Of a stretch of DNA of 64,000 bases, positions 21,097-31,251 are shown piece by piece; the stretch's first letter is position 1; every line of letters begins with the position of its first letter. Origin of the DNA: Burkholderia cenocepacia. Lineage in GTDB: Bacteria > Pseudomonadota > Gammaproteobacteria > Burkholderiales > Burkholderiaceae. Location of the stretch: positions 310,001-374,000 of the forward strand of contig NZ_UAQZ01000003.1 in the NCBI RefSeq assembly GCF_900446215.1, in the 5' to 3' direction. Under the pieces are notes generated by a model. The model had not been told where the DNA came from. It did no database searches and worked only from the letters and a program-made list of their open reading frames with translations. Both the position numbers and the translations under genes were made by a program.

Positions 21097-23694
21097 TCAC
21101 GAACCCGTCTTGCGCGCCGTGGTTTTGCGGGCGGCGGTCTTGCGGGCCGGTGCCGGTTTCTCCTCGGCGCCTTCCGTCACGGTTTCGGCGTCCTTCGTCG
21201 CCGATTTGGCCGTCTTCTTCGCGGCGGCGGCTTTCGGCTCCTTCTTCTCGAACTCGAAACCGATCTTGCCGTCCGGCTGCTTCACGAGGAACGCCTTGAA
21301 GTTGCGGCCGGTGCGCGACGACTTGAAGTTCGGCAGCAGATCCGTGCGGCCGTCGGCCAGCAGCTTGCCCATCTGCTCGCGCGTGATTTCCTGTTGCAGG
21401 ATCACCTTGCCCGAGCGGAAGTCGCAGGTCTTCGGGTTCGCGACCGAGTGCTCGCACACGTAGCTCATCCCGTGCTCGAACACGCGGCCCTTGCACTTCG
21501 GGCACGCGCCGACCGGTTCCTGCGCGGAGAAGTCGGGCGCTTCGCCTTCCTCGCCGCCCTGGTCCTGGCCGAAATCGAACTCGAGCTTGTAGTTCTTCGT
21601 CTCGTCGTCGAAGGACAGCTTGAGGATCGCGGAGAACGGGCGCCCCATCTTGCTGCGGAACCCGGACAGCGGCCCGATTTCCTTCTTCTGCAGCAGCTCC
21701 TCGACTTCCGGAATCTCGAACTGCCGGCTGCCCGGGATCTTCGAGATCGAGAAGTCGCACTTCGTGCACGCGAAGCGGCGGTAGTTTTCCTTCACCTGGC
21801 CGCCGCAGTTCGGGCACGGCGTCTCGAGCGTTGCGTAGTCGCCGGGAATCGTGTCGGAATCGTATTCCTTCGCGCGCTTGACGATCTGCTGCGTCATGCG
21901 GGCGATTTCCTGCATGAACGCGTCGCGGCCGAGATTGCCGCGCTCCATCTGCGACAGCTTGTATTCCCATTCGCCGGTGAGCTCGGGCGCGGTGAGCTCC
22001 TTCACGCCGAGGCCGCGCAGCAGCGTCATCAGCTGGAATGCCTTCGCGGTCGGGATCAGTTCGCGGCCCTCGCGCAGCAGGTACTTCTCTCCGAGCAGGC
22101 CTTCGATGATCGCCGCGCGCGTCGCCGGCGTGCCGAGACCTTTCGCGGCCATCGCCTCGCGCAACTCGTCGTCCTCGACCAGCTTGCCGGCGCCTTCCAT
22201 CGCGGACAGCAGCGTCGCTTCCGAGTAGCGTGCGGGCGGCTTGGTCACGAGCGCGACGGCGGCGATTTCGTCCGTTTTCACCTTCTCGTCCTTCTGCACC
22301 GGCACGAGGTTCGCGTCCGCGCCTTCGGCGTCGCGGCCGTACACCTGCAGCCAGCCCGGTTCGACGAGCACCTTGCCTTCGGTCTTGAAGTGATGCCCGG
22401 CGACTTCGGTGATGCGCGTCGTCACGCGGAATTCGGCGGCCGGGAAGAACACCGCGAGGAAGCGCTTCACGACCATGTCGTACAGCTTCTGCTCCGGCTC
22501 GGACAGCGACTTCGGCGCCTGCAGCGTCGGGATGATGGCAAAGTGATCGCTGATCTTCGAGTTGTCGAAGATCCGCTTGTTCGGCTTCACCCAGCCCTTG
22601 TCGAGCACCTGCTTGGCATGCGGCAGGTAGTTGTGGCTCTCCTTGAGCATCTCGAGCGTGGACTGGACCGTCGACAGGTAGTCTTCCGGCAGCGCGCGCG
22701 CGTCGGTACGCGGGTAGGTCAGCACCTTGTGCTTTTCATACAGCGCCTGGGCGAGGCCGAGCGTATTCTTCGCGGAGAAGCCGAAGCGGCTGTTCGCCTC
22801 GCGCTGCAGGCTCGTCAGGTCGAACAGCAGCGGCGACAGCTGCGTCGACGGCTTCGATTCCTCGGACACCGTGCCGACCTGGTCGCGGCAGGCGGCGACG
22901 ATCGTTTCGGCGGCCGGCAGGCTCCACAGGCGGGAATCGCGCTTTTCCGGATCGAATTCGTCGCGCTTGAATTTCGGGTCGAACCACTTGCCTTCGTAGA
23001 AGCCGCCCGCGCACGCGAATTCGGCTTTCACTTCCCAGTAGTCGCGCGGGATGAAGCGGCGGATTTTCTCTTCGCGTTCGACGACGATCGACAACGTTGG
23101 CGTCTGAACGCGACCGACGGTGGTCAGGAAGAAGCCGCCGCCCTTGCTGTTGAACGCGGTCATCGCGCGGGTGCCGTTGATCCCGACGAGCCAGTCGGCT
23201 TCCGAGCGGCAGCGTGCGGCGTCGGCAAGCGGCTGCATGTCGGAGTCGCTGCGCAGGTTCGCGAAACCGTCGCGGATCGCCTGCGGCGTCATCGATTGCA
23301 GCCACAGGCGCTGGACCGGCTGCTTGGCCTTCGCGTGCTGCGCGATCAGGCGGAAAATCAGCTCGCCTTCGCGCCCCGCGTCACATGCGTTGATCAGGCG
23401 GTCGACGTCCTTGCGCTTCATCAGCTTCGTGAGCACCTTGAGGCGCGACTCGCTTTTTGCGATCGGGTTCAGGTCGAAATGCGGCGGAATGACGGGAAGA
23501 TGCGCGAAGCTCCATTTCCCGCGCTTGACCTCGTACTCTTCCGGGGCGGCGATTTCCAGCAGGTGGCCGACAGCGGACGAAAGGACGAAATCGTCGCTCT
23601 CGTAATACTCGTCATGCTTGGTAAAGCCGCCCAAAGCGCGTGCGATGTCGTTCGCGACAGAAGGCTTTTCCGCAATGATCAGTGCTTTGGACAT
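21097..23694 (-). CDS. topB: DNA topoisomerase III
   Basis: An 865-residue type IA topoisomerase that passes single DNA strands, acting in decatenation and recombination intermediates. The N-terminal Toprim domain opens ALIIAEKPSVANDIARALGG and holds the DxD-type metal site in INACDAGREGELIFRLI. The catalytic tyrosine is Tyr327 in TYPRTDAR. Beyond the core (about residue 620) come cysteine modules (CPNCGGQVKENYRRFACTKC and CPKCKGRVFE with later cysteines), a feature of the Burkholderia/Pseudomonas form that lengthens it beyond the 653 residues of E. coli TopB. The last ~50 residues are a Lys/Ala/Thr tail that probably contacts DNA. Confidence 0.96.
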   Translation of the reverse strand: MSKALIIAEKPSVANDIARALGGFTKHDEYYESDDFVLSSAVGHLLEIAAPEEYEVKRGKWSFAHLPVIPPHFDLNPIAKSESRLKVLTKLMKRKDVDRLINACDAGREGELIFRLIAQHAKAKQPVQRLWLQSMTPQAIRDGFANLRSDSDMQPLADAARCRSEADWLVGINGTRAMTAFNSKGGGFFLTTVGRVQTPTLSIVVEREEKIRRFIPRDYWEVKAEFACAGGFYEGKWFDPKFKRDEFDPEKRDSRLWSLPAAETIVAACRDQVGTVSEESKPSTQLSPLLFDLTSLQREANSRFGFSAKNTLGLAQALYEKHKVLTYPRTDARALPEDYLSTVQSTLEMLKESHNYLPHAKQVLDKGWVKPNKRIFDNSKISDHFAIIPTLQAPKSLSEPEQKLYDMVVKRFLAVFFPAAEFRVTTRITEVAGHHFKTEGKVLVEPGWLQVYGRDAEGADANLVPVQKDEKVKTDEIAAVALVTKPPARYSEATLLSAMEGAGKLVEDDELREAMAAKGLGTPATRAAIIEGLLGEKYLLREGRELIPTAKAFQLMTLLRGLGVKELTAPELTGEWEYKLSQMERGNLGRDAFMQEIARMTQQIVKRAKEYDSDTIPGDYATLETPCPNCGGQVKENYRRFACTKCDFSISKIPGSRQFEIPEVEELLQKKEIGPLSGFRSKMGRPFSAILKLSFDDETKNYKLEFDFGQDQGGEEGEAPDFSAQEPVGACPKCKGRVFEHGMSYVCEHSVANPKTCDFRSGKVILQQEITREQMGKLLADGRTDLLPNFKSSRTGRNFKAFLVKQPDGKIGFEFEKKEPKAAAAKKTAKSATKDAETVTEGAEEKPAPARKTAARKTTARKTGS

Positions 23695-23886
23695 GACAGG
23701 TGTGTGTTGGTAGACCGGGTTCGCCGGTTGTGGGTCCCTTTTACGACCGCTTTATAGCACACGCCGCAGCGACGGCGGCTCGGCGTGTAAAAAGCGGCTC
23801 ATCATAGAGGGGGGCCGCAACGGCGGCAAGCGTCCGACGCGGCGGCGCGCGCAAACGGGCGCAAAACCGCCGGGCCGGCCGCGAAT

Positions 23887-24267
23887 TCAGGCTTCGACGT
23901 TCAGGACGTCGCGCAATTTCGGTGCGTGCGGCGCACCTGGCACCGCGCTCAGGTCGGACAGCATGCGCTCGACGATCGCCGCGTGCGGCAGCACCGTGCC
24001 GAAGAAGCGCGCGGTGTGGGCATCCTCGATCAGGATGGTCGGGAAGTTCTCGACGTCGAGATCGTCGAGCCGGTCGGCGTGGGTTTCGATGTCGATCCAG
24101 GCGAAGCAGGCGTCCGGATGCGCGTCGGCGAGCTGGTCGAAGGCGGTGCGGTAGTCGCGGCACGTGCCGCACCACTCGGCGCACAGGCAGGCGACCAGCA
24201 ACGTGCCGGGATCGGCGAGGCGCTCGGCGATCCGATCGGCATCGGTGTCGAGATTCAGCGCGGGCAT
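23887..24267 (-). CDS. Thioredoxin-family protein
   Basis: A 126-residue cytoplasmic thioredoxin-fold protein. The redox motif is WCGTC (Cys33 and Cys36), preceded by LLVACLCAE, with a conserved FPTILI cis-proline stretch at about residues 76-81. The WCGTC active site differs from the WCGPC of general thioredoxins, so it may have a dedicated partner. There is no signal peptide. It follows dprA on the same strand (36-base gap). The specific role is unknown. Confidence 0.85.
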   Translation of the reverse strand: MPALNLDTDADRIAERLADPGTLLVACLCAEWCGTCRDYRTAFDQLADAHPDACFAWIDIETHADRLDDLDVENFPTILIEDAHTARFFGTVLPHAAIVERMLSDLSAVPGAPHAPKLRDVLNVEA

Positions 24268-24303
24268 GGCATTCCTTGGGTAGCGTCGGCGGCCGGGCCG
24301 CCC

Positions 24304-25572
24304 CTATGCCGGGGAATGTAGCACGCCCCGCGTGGAGGGGGTGGGCGCTGCGTCAAGCCGCGCGAAGCGGCCGCCGGCGACGCTCGCGACGCGGCCGGCC
24401 AGTTCCAGCGCGAGCAGCGCGCCATGCAGCACGTCGTCGGACAGGCCGCTGTGTTCGGCCAGCCATTCGTATGTCACGGGGCCGTATCCCAGGGCGGCGA
24501 GCACCGCTCGTTCCGACGGATTGCCTGGTGGAGCGGCTTCGATTGAGGCCGGTGCGGTGGTCGCCGCCGTGCGATTCGCCTGCGCGATGCCGGCAGTTTC
24601 AGGTTCGCGGAGCGCGTCGGTGTTCGAGCCCTGATTGCCGGCTCGCATTGCGCCGCTCGTTGCGCGCGCCGCCGGTTCGTCCAGCCCGTATTCCTCGAGC
24701 ACGTCGAGCGGCGCCGCGGTGAGCTTCGCGCCGTCGCGGATCAGCGCGTGGCAGCCCTGCGCGAGCGGGGCGTGGATCGAACCGGGTATCGCGAACACGT
24801 CGCGCCCCAATTCGTTCGCGAGCCGCGCGGTGATCAGCGAGCCCGAGCGCGGAGCGGCCTCGACGACGAGCGCGCCGATCGCGAGCGCGGCGATCAGCCG
24901 GTTGCGCTGCGGGAAATGCGCGGCGCGGGCCGGCGTGCCGAGCGGCCATTCCGACACGATCGCGCCGTGTGCGGCGATCTCGTGGGCGAGCGCGCGGTGC
25001 CGCGCCGGATAGACGAGATCGGCGCCCGTCGCGATCACCGCGACGGTGCCCGACCGGCCGTCGAGCCCGCCACGGTGCGCGGCGCCGTCGATCCCGAGCG
25101 CCAGGCCCGAGACGATCGTGAGGCCCGCGTCGGACAACGTGCGGGCGAACTGCGTGGCGTCGGCGAGCCCTTGCGGCGTCGCATGGCGACTGCCGACCAC
25201 GGCGAGGCCGCGTGCGTGCAGCAGCTCGAGCCCTCCCTTTACATATAGCAGCGGCGGCGGATCGTGCAGGTCGCGCAGCCGCGGCGGGTAGGCCGGATCG
25301 CTCAGCGTGACGAGCACGTTGCCCGGCCCGTCGAGCCACGCAAGCGCGGCGGCGGTGCGCGTATCGAGATCGTCGCGCTCGCTCATGCGCACGGCCTGCG
25401 CGGCGGCGGGGCTGCTCACGGTGGCGATCGCCTCGTCGGACGCGCGCAGCAACGCCTCCGGCGAGCCGAATGCCGCGAGCAGCAGTTGCAGCACGGCAGG
25501 CGAGAGGCCGGGCGCATGCGCGAACTGCAGCCATGCGCGCAGCGCGGCGGGCGTCAGCGCTTGCGGCGACAT
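24304..25572 (-). CDS. dprA: DNA-processing protein DprA
   Basis: DprA binds incoming single-stranded DNA in natural transformation and loads RecA. The 422-residue product has an N-terminal SAM-like helical part (about 1-75), the Rossmann core with VVGSRHATPQG and IVSGLALGIDGAAHRGGL, and a C-terminal winged helix (about residues 350-410, with YEWLAEHSGLSDDVLHGALL). Between core and winged helix is an Ala/Thr-rich linker of about 50 residues. The start at 25572 was chosen because GAGGG lies upstream at good spacing. An ATG at 25617 would add 15 residues but has no ribosome site. Confidence 0.93.
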   Translation of the reverse strand: MSPQALTPAALRAWLQFAHAPGLSPAVLQLLLAAFGSPEALLRASDEAIATVSSPAAAQAVRMSERDDLDTRTAAALAWLDGPGNVLVTLSDPAYPPRLRDLHDPPPLLYVKGGLELLHARGLAVVGSRHATPQGLADATQFARTLSDAGLTIVSGLALGIDGAAHRGGLDGRSGTVAVIATGADLVYPARHRALAHEIAAHGAIVSEWPLGTPARAAHFPQRNRLIAALAIGALVVEAAPRSGSLITARLANELGRDVFAIPGSIHAPLAQGCHALIRDGAKLTAAPLDVLEEYGLDEPAARATSGAMRAGNQGSNTDALREPETAGIAQANRTAATTAPASIEAAPPGNPSERAVLAALGYGPVTYEWLAEHSGLSDDVLHGALLALELAGRVASVAGGRFARLDAAPTPSTRGVLHSPA

Positions 25573-25802
25573 GAGGCGGCCCTCGAATGCGGCGGCCAGC
25601 GAAGCGCGTGGCGCCATGATAAAATTTTCATCATCCGAAATACTCGACAGGGCCGTGCGCGCAGGCGCCCGGCCGATTGCAGGAGGCGCGATCCGCGGCA
25701 TTGATATGCCACGCATCCGCCTCATCTTCATTGCATCCCGGCGGCGGCGCCAGCCGGCCGGATGGCCGATGCGGCACGCCGCTCCACCGAATACCGAACA
25801 CC

Positions 25803-26306
25803 ATGGCTTTGCTCAATATTCTTCATTACCCCGACAAGCGGCTGCACAAGGTCGCGAAGCCCGTCGACAAGGTCGACGACCGGATCCGCAAGCTCGTCGC
25901 CGACATGGCCGAGACCATGTACGCGGCGCCCGGCATCGGCCTGGCGGCCACGCAGGTCGACGTGCACGAGCGCGTGATCGTGATCGACGTCTCCGAGGAG
26001 AAGAACGAGCTGCGCGCGTTCATCAACCCGGAAATCGTGTGGTCGAGCGACGCGAAGCAGACTTATGAAGAAGGCTGCCTGTCGGTGCCCGGCATCTACG
26101 ACGAAGTCGAGCGCCCCGACCACGTGCGCGTGCGTGCGCTCAACGAGCAGGGCGAGACGTTCGAGCTCGACTGCGAGGGCCTGCTCGCCGTGTGCGTCCA
26201 GCACGAGATGGATCACCTGATGGGCCGCGTGTTCGTCGAATACCTGTCGCCGCTCAAGCAGACGCGCATCAAGACGAAGATGAAGAAACTCGAACGCGCG
26301 ATGTGA
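25803..26306 (+). CDS. def: Peptide deformylase
   Basis: Removes the formyl group from the N-terminal methionine of new proteins. The 167-residue metalloenzyme has all three family motifs: GIGLAATQ (44-51), EGCLSVP (90-96, metal ligand Cys92) and HEMDH (134-138, two metal-ligand histidines and the catalytic Glu135). It is followed 34 bases later by fmt, the formylating partner, an arrangement conserved in most bacteria, and lies divergent from dprA. Confidence 0.97.
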   Translation: MALLNILHYPDKRLHKVAKPVDKVDDRIRKLVADMAETMYAAPGIGLAATQVDVHERVIVIDVSEEKNELRAFINPEIVWSSDAKQTYEEGCLSVPGIYDEVERPDHVRVRALNEQGETFELDCEGLLAVCVQHEMDHLMGRVFVEYLSPLKQTRIKTKMKKLERAM

Positions 26307-26340
26307 TGCGCGTGCACCCAGCCCGACCCCGAACGCTGTC

Positions 26341-27333
26341 ATGACCCATACGTTGCGCGTGATTTTTGCCGGCACGCCGGAATTCGCCGCGGCTGCCCTT
26401 GCCGCGATCCACGAGGCCGGTTTCCCGGTGCCGCTCGTGCTTACCCAGCCCGATCGCCCGGCCGGCCGCGGGATGAAACTCCAGGCCAGTGCCGTGAAGC
26501 GCTACGCCGTCGAGCACGGGATGACCGTCGCGCAACCGCCGTCGCTGCGTCGCGCCGGCAAGTACCCGGCGGAGGCGGCCGACGCGATCGAACTGCTGCG
26601 CACGACGCAGCACGACGTGATGGTGGTGGCCGCGTACGGCCTGCTGCTGCCGCAGGAAGTGCTCGACATCCCGCGCGCGGGCTGCATCAACATTCACGCG
26701 TCGCTGCTGCCGCGCTGGCGCGGCGCCGCGCCGATCCATCGGGCGATCGAGGCCGGCGACGCCGAGACGGGCGTCACGCTGATGCAGATGGACGTCGGCC
26801 TCGACACCGGCGCGATGATCGAGGAGGCGCGCATCGCGATCGCGCCCGACGATACGACCGCGACGCTGCACGACCGCCTCGCCGCCGACGGCGCGCGGCT
26901 GATCGTCGACGCGCTCGTGCGGCTCGAGCGCGACGGCACGCTGCCGGCGACGCCGCAGCCCGCCGACGGCGTGACCTACGCGGAAAAGATCGGCAAGCAC
27001 GAAGCGGCGCTCGACTGGCGCAAGCCGGCCGACGTACTCGCGCGCCAGGTGCGTGCATTCGATCCGTTCCCGGGCGGCGTCGCGACGCTCGACGGCGCGG
27101 CCATCAAGCTGTGGGCGGCCGAGCCCGTGGCGGCGCGCGGCACGATGGCCAACGCGGCGCCCGGCACGATCGTCGAAGCCGCGCCGGAAGGCGTGGTGGT
27201 CGCATGCGGCAGCGGCGCGCTGCGCGTCACTCAGCTGCAGAAGCCGGGCGGCAAGCGGCTGCCCGCGCGCGAATTCCTCGCCGGTTCGCCGCTCGCCGCG
27301 GGCCAGCGGTTCGCGCTGCCCGACGTCGACTGA
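26341..27333 (+). CDS. fmt: Methionyl-tRNA formyltransferase
   Basis: Formylates the initiator Met-tRNA with 10-formyl-tetrahydrofolate. The 330-residue protein opens [16 protein letters not shown]. It has the folate-site [20 protein letters not shown] (about residues 116-135, with the catalytic Asn and His) and the Asp of [10 protein letters not shown]-terminal OB-like tRNA-binding domain begins near residue 215. It forms a transcription unit with def. Confidence 0.97.
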   Translation: MTHTLRVIFAGTPEFAAAALAAIHEAGFPVPLVLTQPDRPAGRGMKLQASAVKRYAVEHGMTVAQPPSLRRAGKYPAEAADAIELLRTTQHDVMVVAAYGLLLPQEVLDIPRAGCINIHASLLPRWRGAAPIHRAIEAGDAETGVTLMQMDVGLDTGAMIEEARIAIAPDDTTATLHDRLAADGARLIVDALVRLERDGTLPATPQPADGVTYAEKIGKHEAALDWRKPADVLARQVRAFDPFPGGVATLDGAAIKLWAAEPVAARGTMANAAPGTIVEAAPEGVVVACGSGALRVTQLQKPGGKRLPAREFLAGSPLAAGQRFALPDVD

Positions 27334-27453
27334 CACGGCCTGAGCGCCATTCGACCCGGTCTGCCGGCCCGGCGCAACTGGCCGGACGGCCGAGTCGCGC
27401 GGTGCGGCAGGCGCGCGTAGAATTTCCCTGCGCTCTCCGGTTTCGAGGTTTTC

Positions 27454-28095
27454 ATGTTCGGCATCACCCATTTCGGCTTCTTCGTGTTCGCGGTTTTCCT
27501 GCTGAACGTCACGCCCGGCCCTGATACGGCCTACATCGTCGGCCGCAGCGTCGCGCAGGGGCGCGGCGCGGGGCTGATGTCGGCGTTCGGCATTTCGGCC
27601 GGCTGCTGCGTTCACGCGCTCGCCTGCGCGTTCGGCCTGACCGCGCTGCTGGCCGCGTCGGCCACCGCGTTCACGGTGATCAAGCTGGTCGGCGCCGCCT
27701 ACCTGATCTATCTCGGCGTGCGGATGATCATCGCGAAGCAGGCCGCCGCGCCGTCGGGCGCCGCAGCCGCGCAGGTCGCGGTCGCCAAGCCGCTGCGCCA
27801 GCTGTTCATGCAGGGCTTCTGGACCAACGTGCTGAATCCGAAGGTCGTGCTGTTCTTCGTGTCGTTCTTCCCGCAATTCGTCTCGGCCGACAGTCCGCAC
27901 AAGACATGGGCGTTCCTGACCCTCGGCGCGGTGTTCGTCGCGATGAGCACGGTCTGGACGAGCCTGGTCGCGTGGGTGGCGGGCAGCGTCACACAGCGCT
28001 TTTCCGGCAAGCCGGGCGTCAAGAAGTGGCTCGACCGCACGGTCGGCAGCGCGTTCGTCGGCCTCGGACTTCGTCTTGCAACGTCGCAACGCTGA
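27454..28095 (+). CDS. LysE/RhtB-family amino acid exporter
   Basis: A 213-residue inner-membrane exporter with about six helices. The family opening is VFLLNVTPGPDTAYIVGRS, followed by GISAGCCVHALA and the loop FWTNVLNPKVVLFFVSFFPQF. Members export lysine, homoserine, threonine or similar solutes. The substrate cannot be read from sequence. It stands between fmt and htpX on the same strand, with a TAGAAT -10 candidate 30 bases before the start, so it may have its own promoter. Confidence 0.88.
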   Translation: MFGITHFGFFVFAVFLLNVTPGPDTAYIVGRSVAQGRGAGLMSAFGISAGCCVHALACAFGLTALLAASATAFTVIKLVGAAYLIYLGVRMIIAKQAAAPSGAAAAQVAVAKPLRQLFMQGFWTNVLNPKVVLFFVSFFPQFVSADSPHKTWAFLTLGAVFVAMSTVWTSLVAWVAGSVTQRFSGKPGVKKWLDRTVGSAFVGLGLRLATSQR

Positions 28096-28194
28096 GATTG
28101 AATTTTTCCGGCAAGACCTTATCTAACAAATCGCTTACAATTTTCCGCCGTGCCCTGTGATGCGCGGCGGTCCCCTGACGGATAAGGAGTGGGT

Positions 28195-29052
28195 ATGTTC
28201 AATTGGGTCAAAACGGCGATGCTGATGGCCGCGATCACGGCCCTGTTCATCGTGATCGGCGGGATGATCGGCGGCTCGCGCGGCATGACGATCGCGCTGC
28301 TGTTCGCGCTCGGCATGAATTTCTTCTCGTACTGGTTCTCGGACAAGATGGTGCTGCGCATGTACAACGCGCAGGAAGTCGACGAGAACACGGCGCCGCA
28401 GTTCTACCGGATGGTGCGCGAGCTGGCCACGCGCGCGAACCTGCCGATGCCGCGCGTCTACCTGATCAACGAGGATGCGCCGAACGCGTTCGCGACGGGG
28501 CGCAACCCCGAGCACGCGGCGGTCGCCGCGACGACGGGTATCCTGCGCGTGCTGTCGGAGCGCGAGATGCGCGGGGTGATGGCGCACGAGCTCGCGCACG
28601 TGAAGCACCGCGACATCCTGATCTCGACGATCACCGCGACGATGGCGGGTGCGATCTCGGCACTCGCGAATTTCGCGATGTTCTTCGGCGGGCGCGACGA
28701 GAACGGCCGGCCGGCCAATCCGATCGCGGGTATAGCGGTCGCGCTGCTCGCGCCGATCGCGGGCGCCTTGATCCAGATGGCGATTTCGCGGGCCCGCGAG
28801 TTCGAGGCCGACCGCGGCGGCGCGCAGATTTCCGGCGATCCGCAGTCGCTCGCCACCGCGCTCGACAAGATTCATCGCTATGCGGCGGGCATTCCGTTCC
28901 AGGCGGCCGAGGCCCATCCGGCCACCGCGCAGATGATGATCATGAACCCGCTGCACGGCGGCGGCCTGCAGAACCTGTTCTCGACGCACCCGGCCACCGA
29001 GGAACGCATCGCGCGCCTGATGGAGATGGCGCGCACCGGCCGCTTCGATTGA
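28195..29052 (+). CDS. htpX: Membrane zinc protease HtpX
   Basis: An M48B inner-membrane protease for quality control of membrane proteins. The 285-residue protein has two N-terminal helices (about residues 8-28 and 33-48), the zinc motif HELAH (131-135) and the third ligand in [10 protein letters not shown] (about 203). Two further hydrophobic segments lie around 150-190. The ATG at 28195 is preceded by AAGGAG at good spacing; a GTG six bases upstream overlaps that site. The 5' leader has a TTGAAT element at 28098 with TATCTA 16 bases later, a weak promoter candidate. Confidence 0.96.
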   Translation: MFNWVKTAMLMAAITALFIVIGGMIGGSRGMTIALLFALGMNFFSYWFSDKMVLRMYNAQEVDENTAPQFYRMVRELATRANLPMPRVYLINEDAPNAFATGRNPEHAAVAATTGILRVLSEREMRGVMAHELAHVKHRDILISTITATMAGAISALANFAMFFGGRDENGRPANPIAGIAVALLAPIAGALIQMAISRAREFEADRGGAQISGDPQSLATALDKIHRYAAGIPFQAAEAHPATAQMMIMNPLHGGGLQNLFSTHPATEERIARLMEMARTGRFD

Positions 29053-29097
29053 CCTCCGGTGTACCGCGCGGCTGATGTCGCGCGGAGGCCCCCTTGC

Positions 29098-29133
29098 CAC
29101 CCCGCATGCGCCGTGCTGCGGGGTGTTTCATTT
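29098..29133 (+). terminator. Terminator after htpX
   Basis: A 9-bp stem (29098-29106 and 29117-29125) with a 10-base loop is followed by TTTCATTT. Confidence 0.7.
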
Positions 29134-29272
29134 GCGCTCGCCGTAAAGGGGCCAAAGGGGCAGCATGGTCGCACGCTACAATGCGCGGTTTGGGATCGCC
29201 GGGCCATCCGGCGACTGCGATCCCGCCGTTTGCCGCATTTGTTTGCCGCGCCTGCTTGCCGATTCCGTACCG

Positions 29273-30664
29273 ATGACACGACCCCGTTCTTCCGCTCCGA
29301 CTTCTTCCGGCCGCCCGGCGCGCCTGGCTGCGCTGCACCTGGCGCCCGATTCGCTCGGCTTCGCGCTCGACGCGGCCGCGCAGGCGGTCGATGCGGTGCG
29401 ACGCGGCACCGCGTTGCCGGCGGCACTGTCGACGGTATTCGCGCAGATGCCGTCCGGCGCGCAGGCACTCGCACGCGGCGCGACGCAGGACGTCGCCTAC
29501 CGGACGATGCGTCGCCTCGGCAGCGCGGACTGGCTGATCGGCAAGTTCGTCAGCAAGGCGCCGCCCGCGCACGTGCACGCGGTGCTCGCCGGCGCGTTCG
29601 CGCTGCTGCTCGACCCGCCTGACGAAGCTGCGTACCCGGCGTTCACGGTGGTCGACCAGGCCGTCACCGTCATCGGTGCGCGGCGCGAATTCGCGTTCGC
29701 GAAGGGGATGGTCAACGCGGTGCTGCGCCGTTTCCTGCGCGAGCGCGACGCACTCGTCGCGGCGATGCAGGACGATCCGGTTGCGTGCTGGAACTACCGT
29801 GCGTGGTGGGTCGATGCGGTGAAGCGCGCATGGCCCGACGCGTGGCAGGCGATCCTCGCGGCCGGCGAGCGCCAGGGGCCGCTGACGCTGCGCGTGAACG
29901 CGCGTCGCGCGAACGTCGATGCGTATCTCGACACGCTGCGTGCGAGCGGAATCGAAGCGGTCGCGATCGGCCGGCATGCGGTGCGGCTCGCGTCGGCGCT
30001 GCCGGTCGACCGCATTCCGGGCTTCGCCGACGGCGTGGTGTCGGTGCAGGACGCCGGCGCGCAGCTCGCGGCCGAATGGCTCGGCGCGCGCGACGGCATG
30101 CGCGTGCTCGACGCGTGCGCGGCGCCCGGCGGCAAGACCGGCCATATTCTCGAACTCGCCGACGCGGAAGTCGTGGCGCTCGAAAGCGACGCGACGCGCG
30201 CGGCGCGCATCGGCGAGAATCTCGTGCGCCTGTCGCTCGCGGCGAACGTGTGCGTCGGCGACGCGGGCGCGCCGGACGCGTGGTACGACGGGCGTCCGTT
30301 CGATCGCATCCTGGCCGACGTGCCGTGCTCGGCGTCCGGCATCGTGCGGCGGCACCCCGACATCCGCTGGCTGCGCCGCGAGGCCGACATCCCGGCGCTG
30401 GTCGCGGAGCAGCGTCGCATCCTGTCGGCGCTGTGGCCGCTCGTGAAGCCGGGCGGCGAACTGCTTTACGTGACCTGTTCGATCTTCCCCGAAGAAGGCG
30501 AAGGGCAGGCCCGCTGGTTTGAAGCGGCCTGTGAAGATGCGGTACGATTGGACGCCCCCGGCCAACTGCTGCCGGGCGGCGTGCAGGGACGGGCGGCCGC
30601 CGGCGCACTCGACCAGAACACCGATCACGACGGATTTTTCTACGCGCGGTTTCAGAAACGGTGA
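29273..30664 (+). CDS. rsmB: 16S rRNA m5C967 methyltransferase
   Basis: Methylates C967 of 16S rRNA. The 463-residue protein has an N-terminal NusB-like helical domain (about residues 20-165), then the SAM-dependent core: DACAAPGGKTGH binds SAM, DVPCSASGIVRRHPDIRW holds one conserved cysteine and YVTCSIFPEEGEG the other. The start at 29273 (MTRPRSS) was chosen because the 36 residues before it lack homologue-like character; no strong ribosome site helps decide. It is the first of four overlapping or abutting genes that end with an NtrX-like regulator. Confidence 0.93.
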   Translation: MTRPRSSAPTSSGRPARLAALHLAPDSLGFALDAAAQAVDAVRRGTALPAALSTVFAQMPSGAQALARGATQDVAYRTMRRLGSADWLIGKFVSKAPPAHVHAVLAGAFALLLDPPDEAAYPAFTVVDQAVTVIGARREFAFAKGMVNAVLRRFLRERDALVAAMQDDPVACWNYRAWWVDAVKRAWPDAWQAILAAGERQGPLTLRVNARRANVDAYLDTLRASGIEAVAIGRHAVRLASALPVDRIPGFADGVVSVQDAGAQLAAEWLGARDGMRVLDACAAPGGKTGHILELADAEVVALESDATRAARIGENLVRLSLAANVCVGDAGAPDAWYDGRPFDRILADVPCSASGIVRRHPDIRWLRREADIPALVAEQRRILSALWPLVKPGGELLYVTCSIFPEEGEGQARWFEAACEDAVRLDAPGQLLPGGVQGRAAAGALDQNTDHDGFFYARFQKR

Positions 30665-31251
30665 CGATCAAACACCTTTTTCCCTTTCGGCTCGCGGCCG
30701 TCTTGCTGGTCGCGTTGACGCTGTGCTTGGCCGTCGTGCGGCCGGCGCATGCCGAATCGATCGCCGTGCAACGCGCGTCGCTCCAGTCCGACGGAAGCGG
30801 CTGGAGCCTCGACGCACGGTTCGACTTCGAGCTGAATCCGAACCTCGAGGATGCCGTCAACAAGGGCATCCCGCTTTACTTCACGACCGACTTCGAGCTG
30901 AGCCGCGCGCGCTGGTACTGGTTCGACGAGCAGCCGGTGGCGGTCACGCAGACGATCCGCCTGTCGTTCCAGCCGCTCACGCGCGAGTACCGCGTGTCGA
31001 CGGGCGGCCTGCAGCTCGGCTTCCCGTCGCTGAAGGATGCGCTCGCGGTGGTCCGGCACATCACGTCGTGGCACGTGATCGACCGTAACCAGGTGCGTGC
31101 CGGCGAAACCTACACGGCGTCGGTGCGGATGCAGCTCGATACGGCGCTGATGCCGAAGCCGTTCCAGGTCGACGCGGTGAACAATCGCGACTGGACGCTC
31201 GGGTCGGACTGGAAGCGCTTCAACTTCACGGTGACCGAACGTGCTAAATAA
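30661..31251 (+). CDS. DUF4390 exported protein
   Basis: A 196-residue protein with a signal peptide (residues 1-30, basic TIKH, hydrophobic core, ending RPAHA) and a DUF4390 domain. The domain has repeated beta-strand patterns such as WSLDARFDFELNPNLEDAV and PLYFTTDFELSRARWYW. The function of this family is unknown. It starts with GTG inside the rsmB stop (GTGA overlap) and its end overlaps the kinase start by 11 bases. Such tight coupling suggests work with the kinase, perhaps as a periplasmic accessory to signal sensing. That is inference. Confidence 0.85.
   Translation: MTIKHLFPFRLAAVLLVALTLCLAVVRPAHAESIAVQRASLQSDGSGWSLDARFDFELNPNLEDAVNKGIPLYFTTDFELSRARWYWFDEQPVAVTQTIRLSFQPLTREYRVSTGGLQLGFPSLKDALAVVRHITSWHVIDRNQVRAGETYTASVRMQLDTALMPKPFQVDAVNNRDWTLGSDWKRFNFTVTERAK

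Noticed and set aside
20413..23757. An 1114-residue frame opposite topB
   Set aside because: Arg/Ala/Leu-rich shadow of topB and the LysR gene with no family motifs. The opposite strand encodes a complete TopB.
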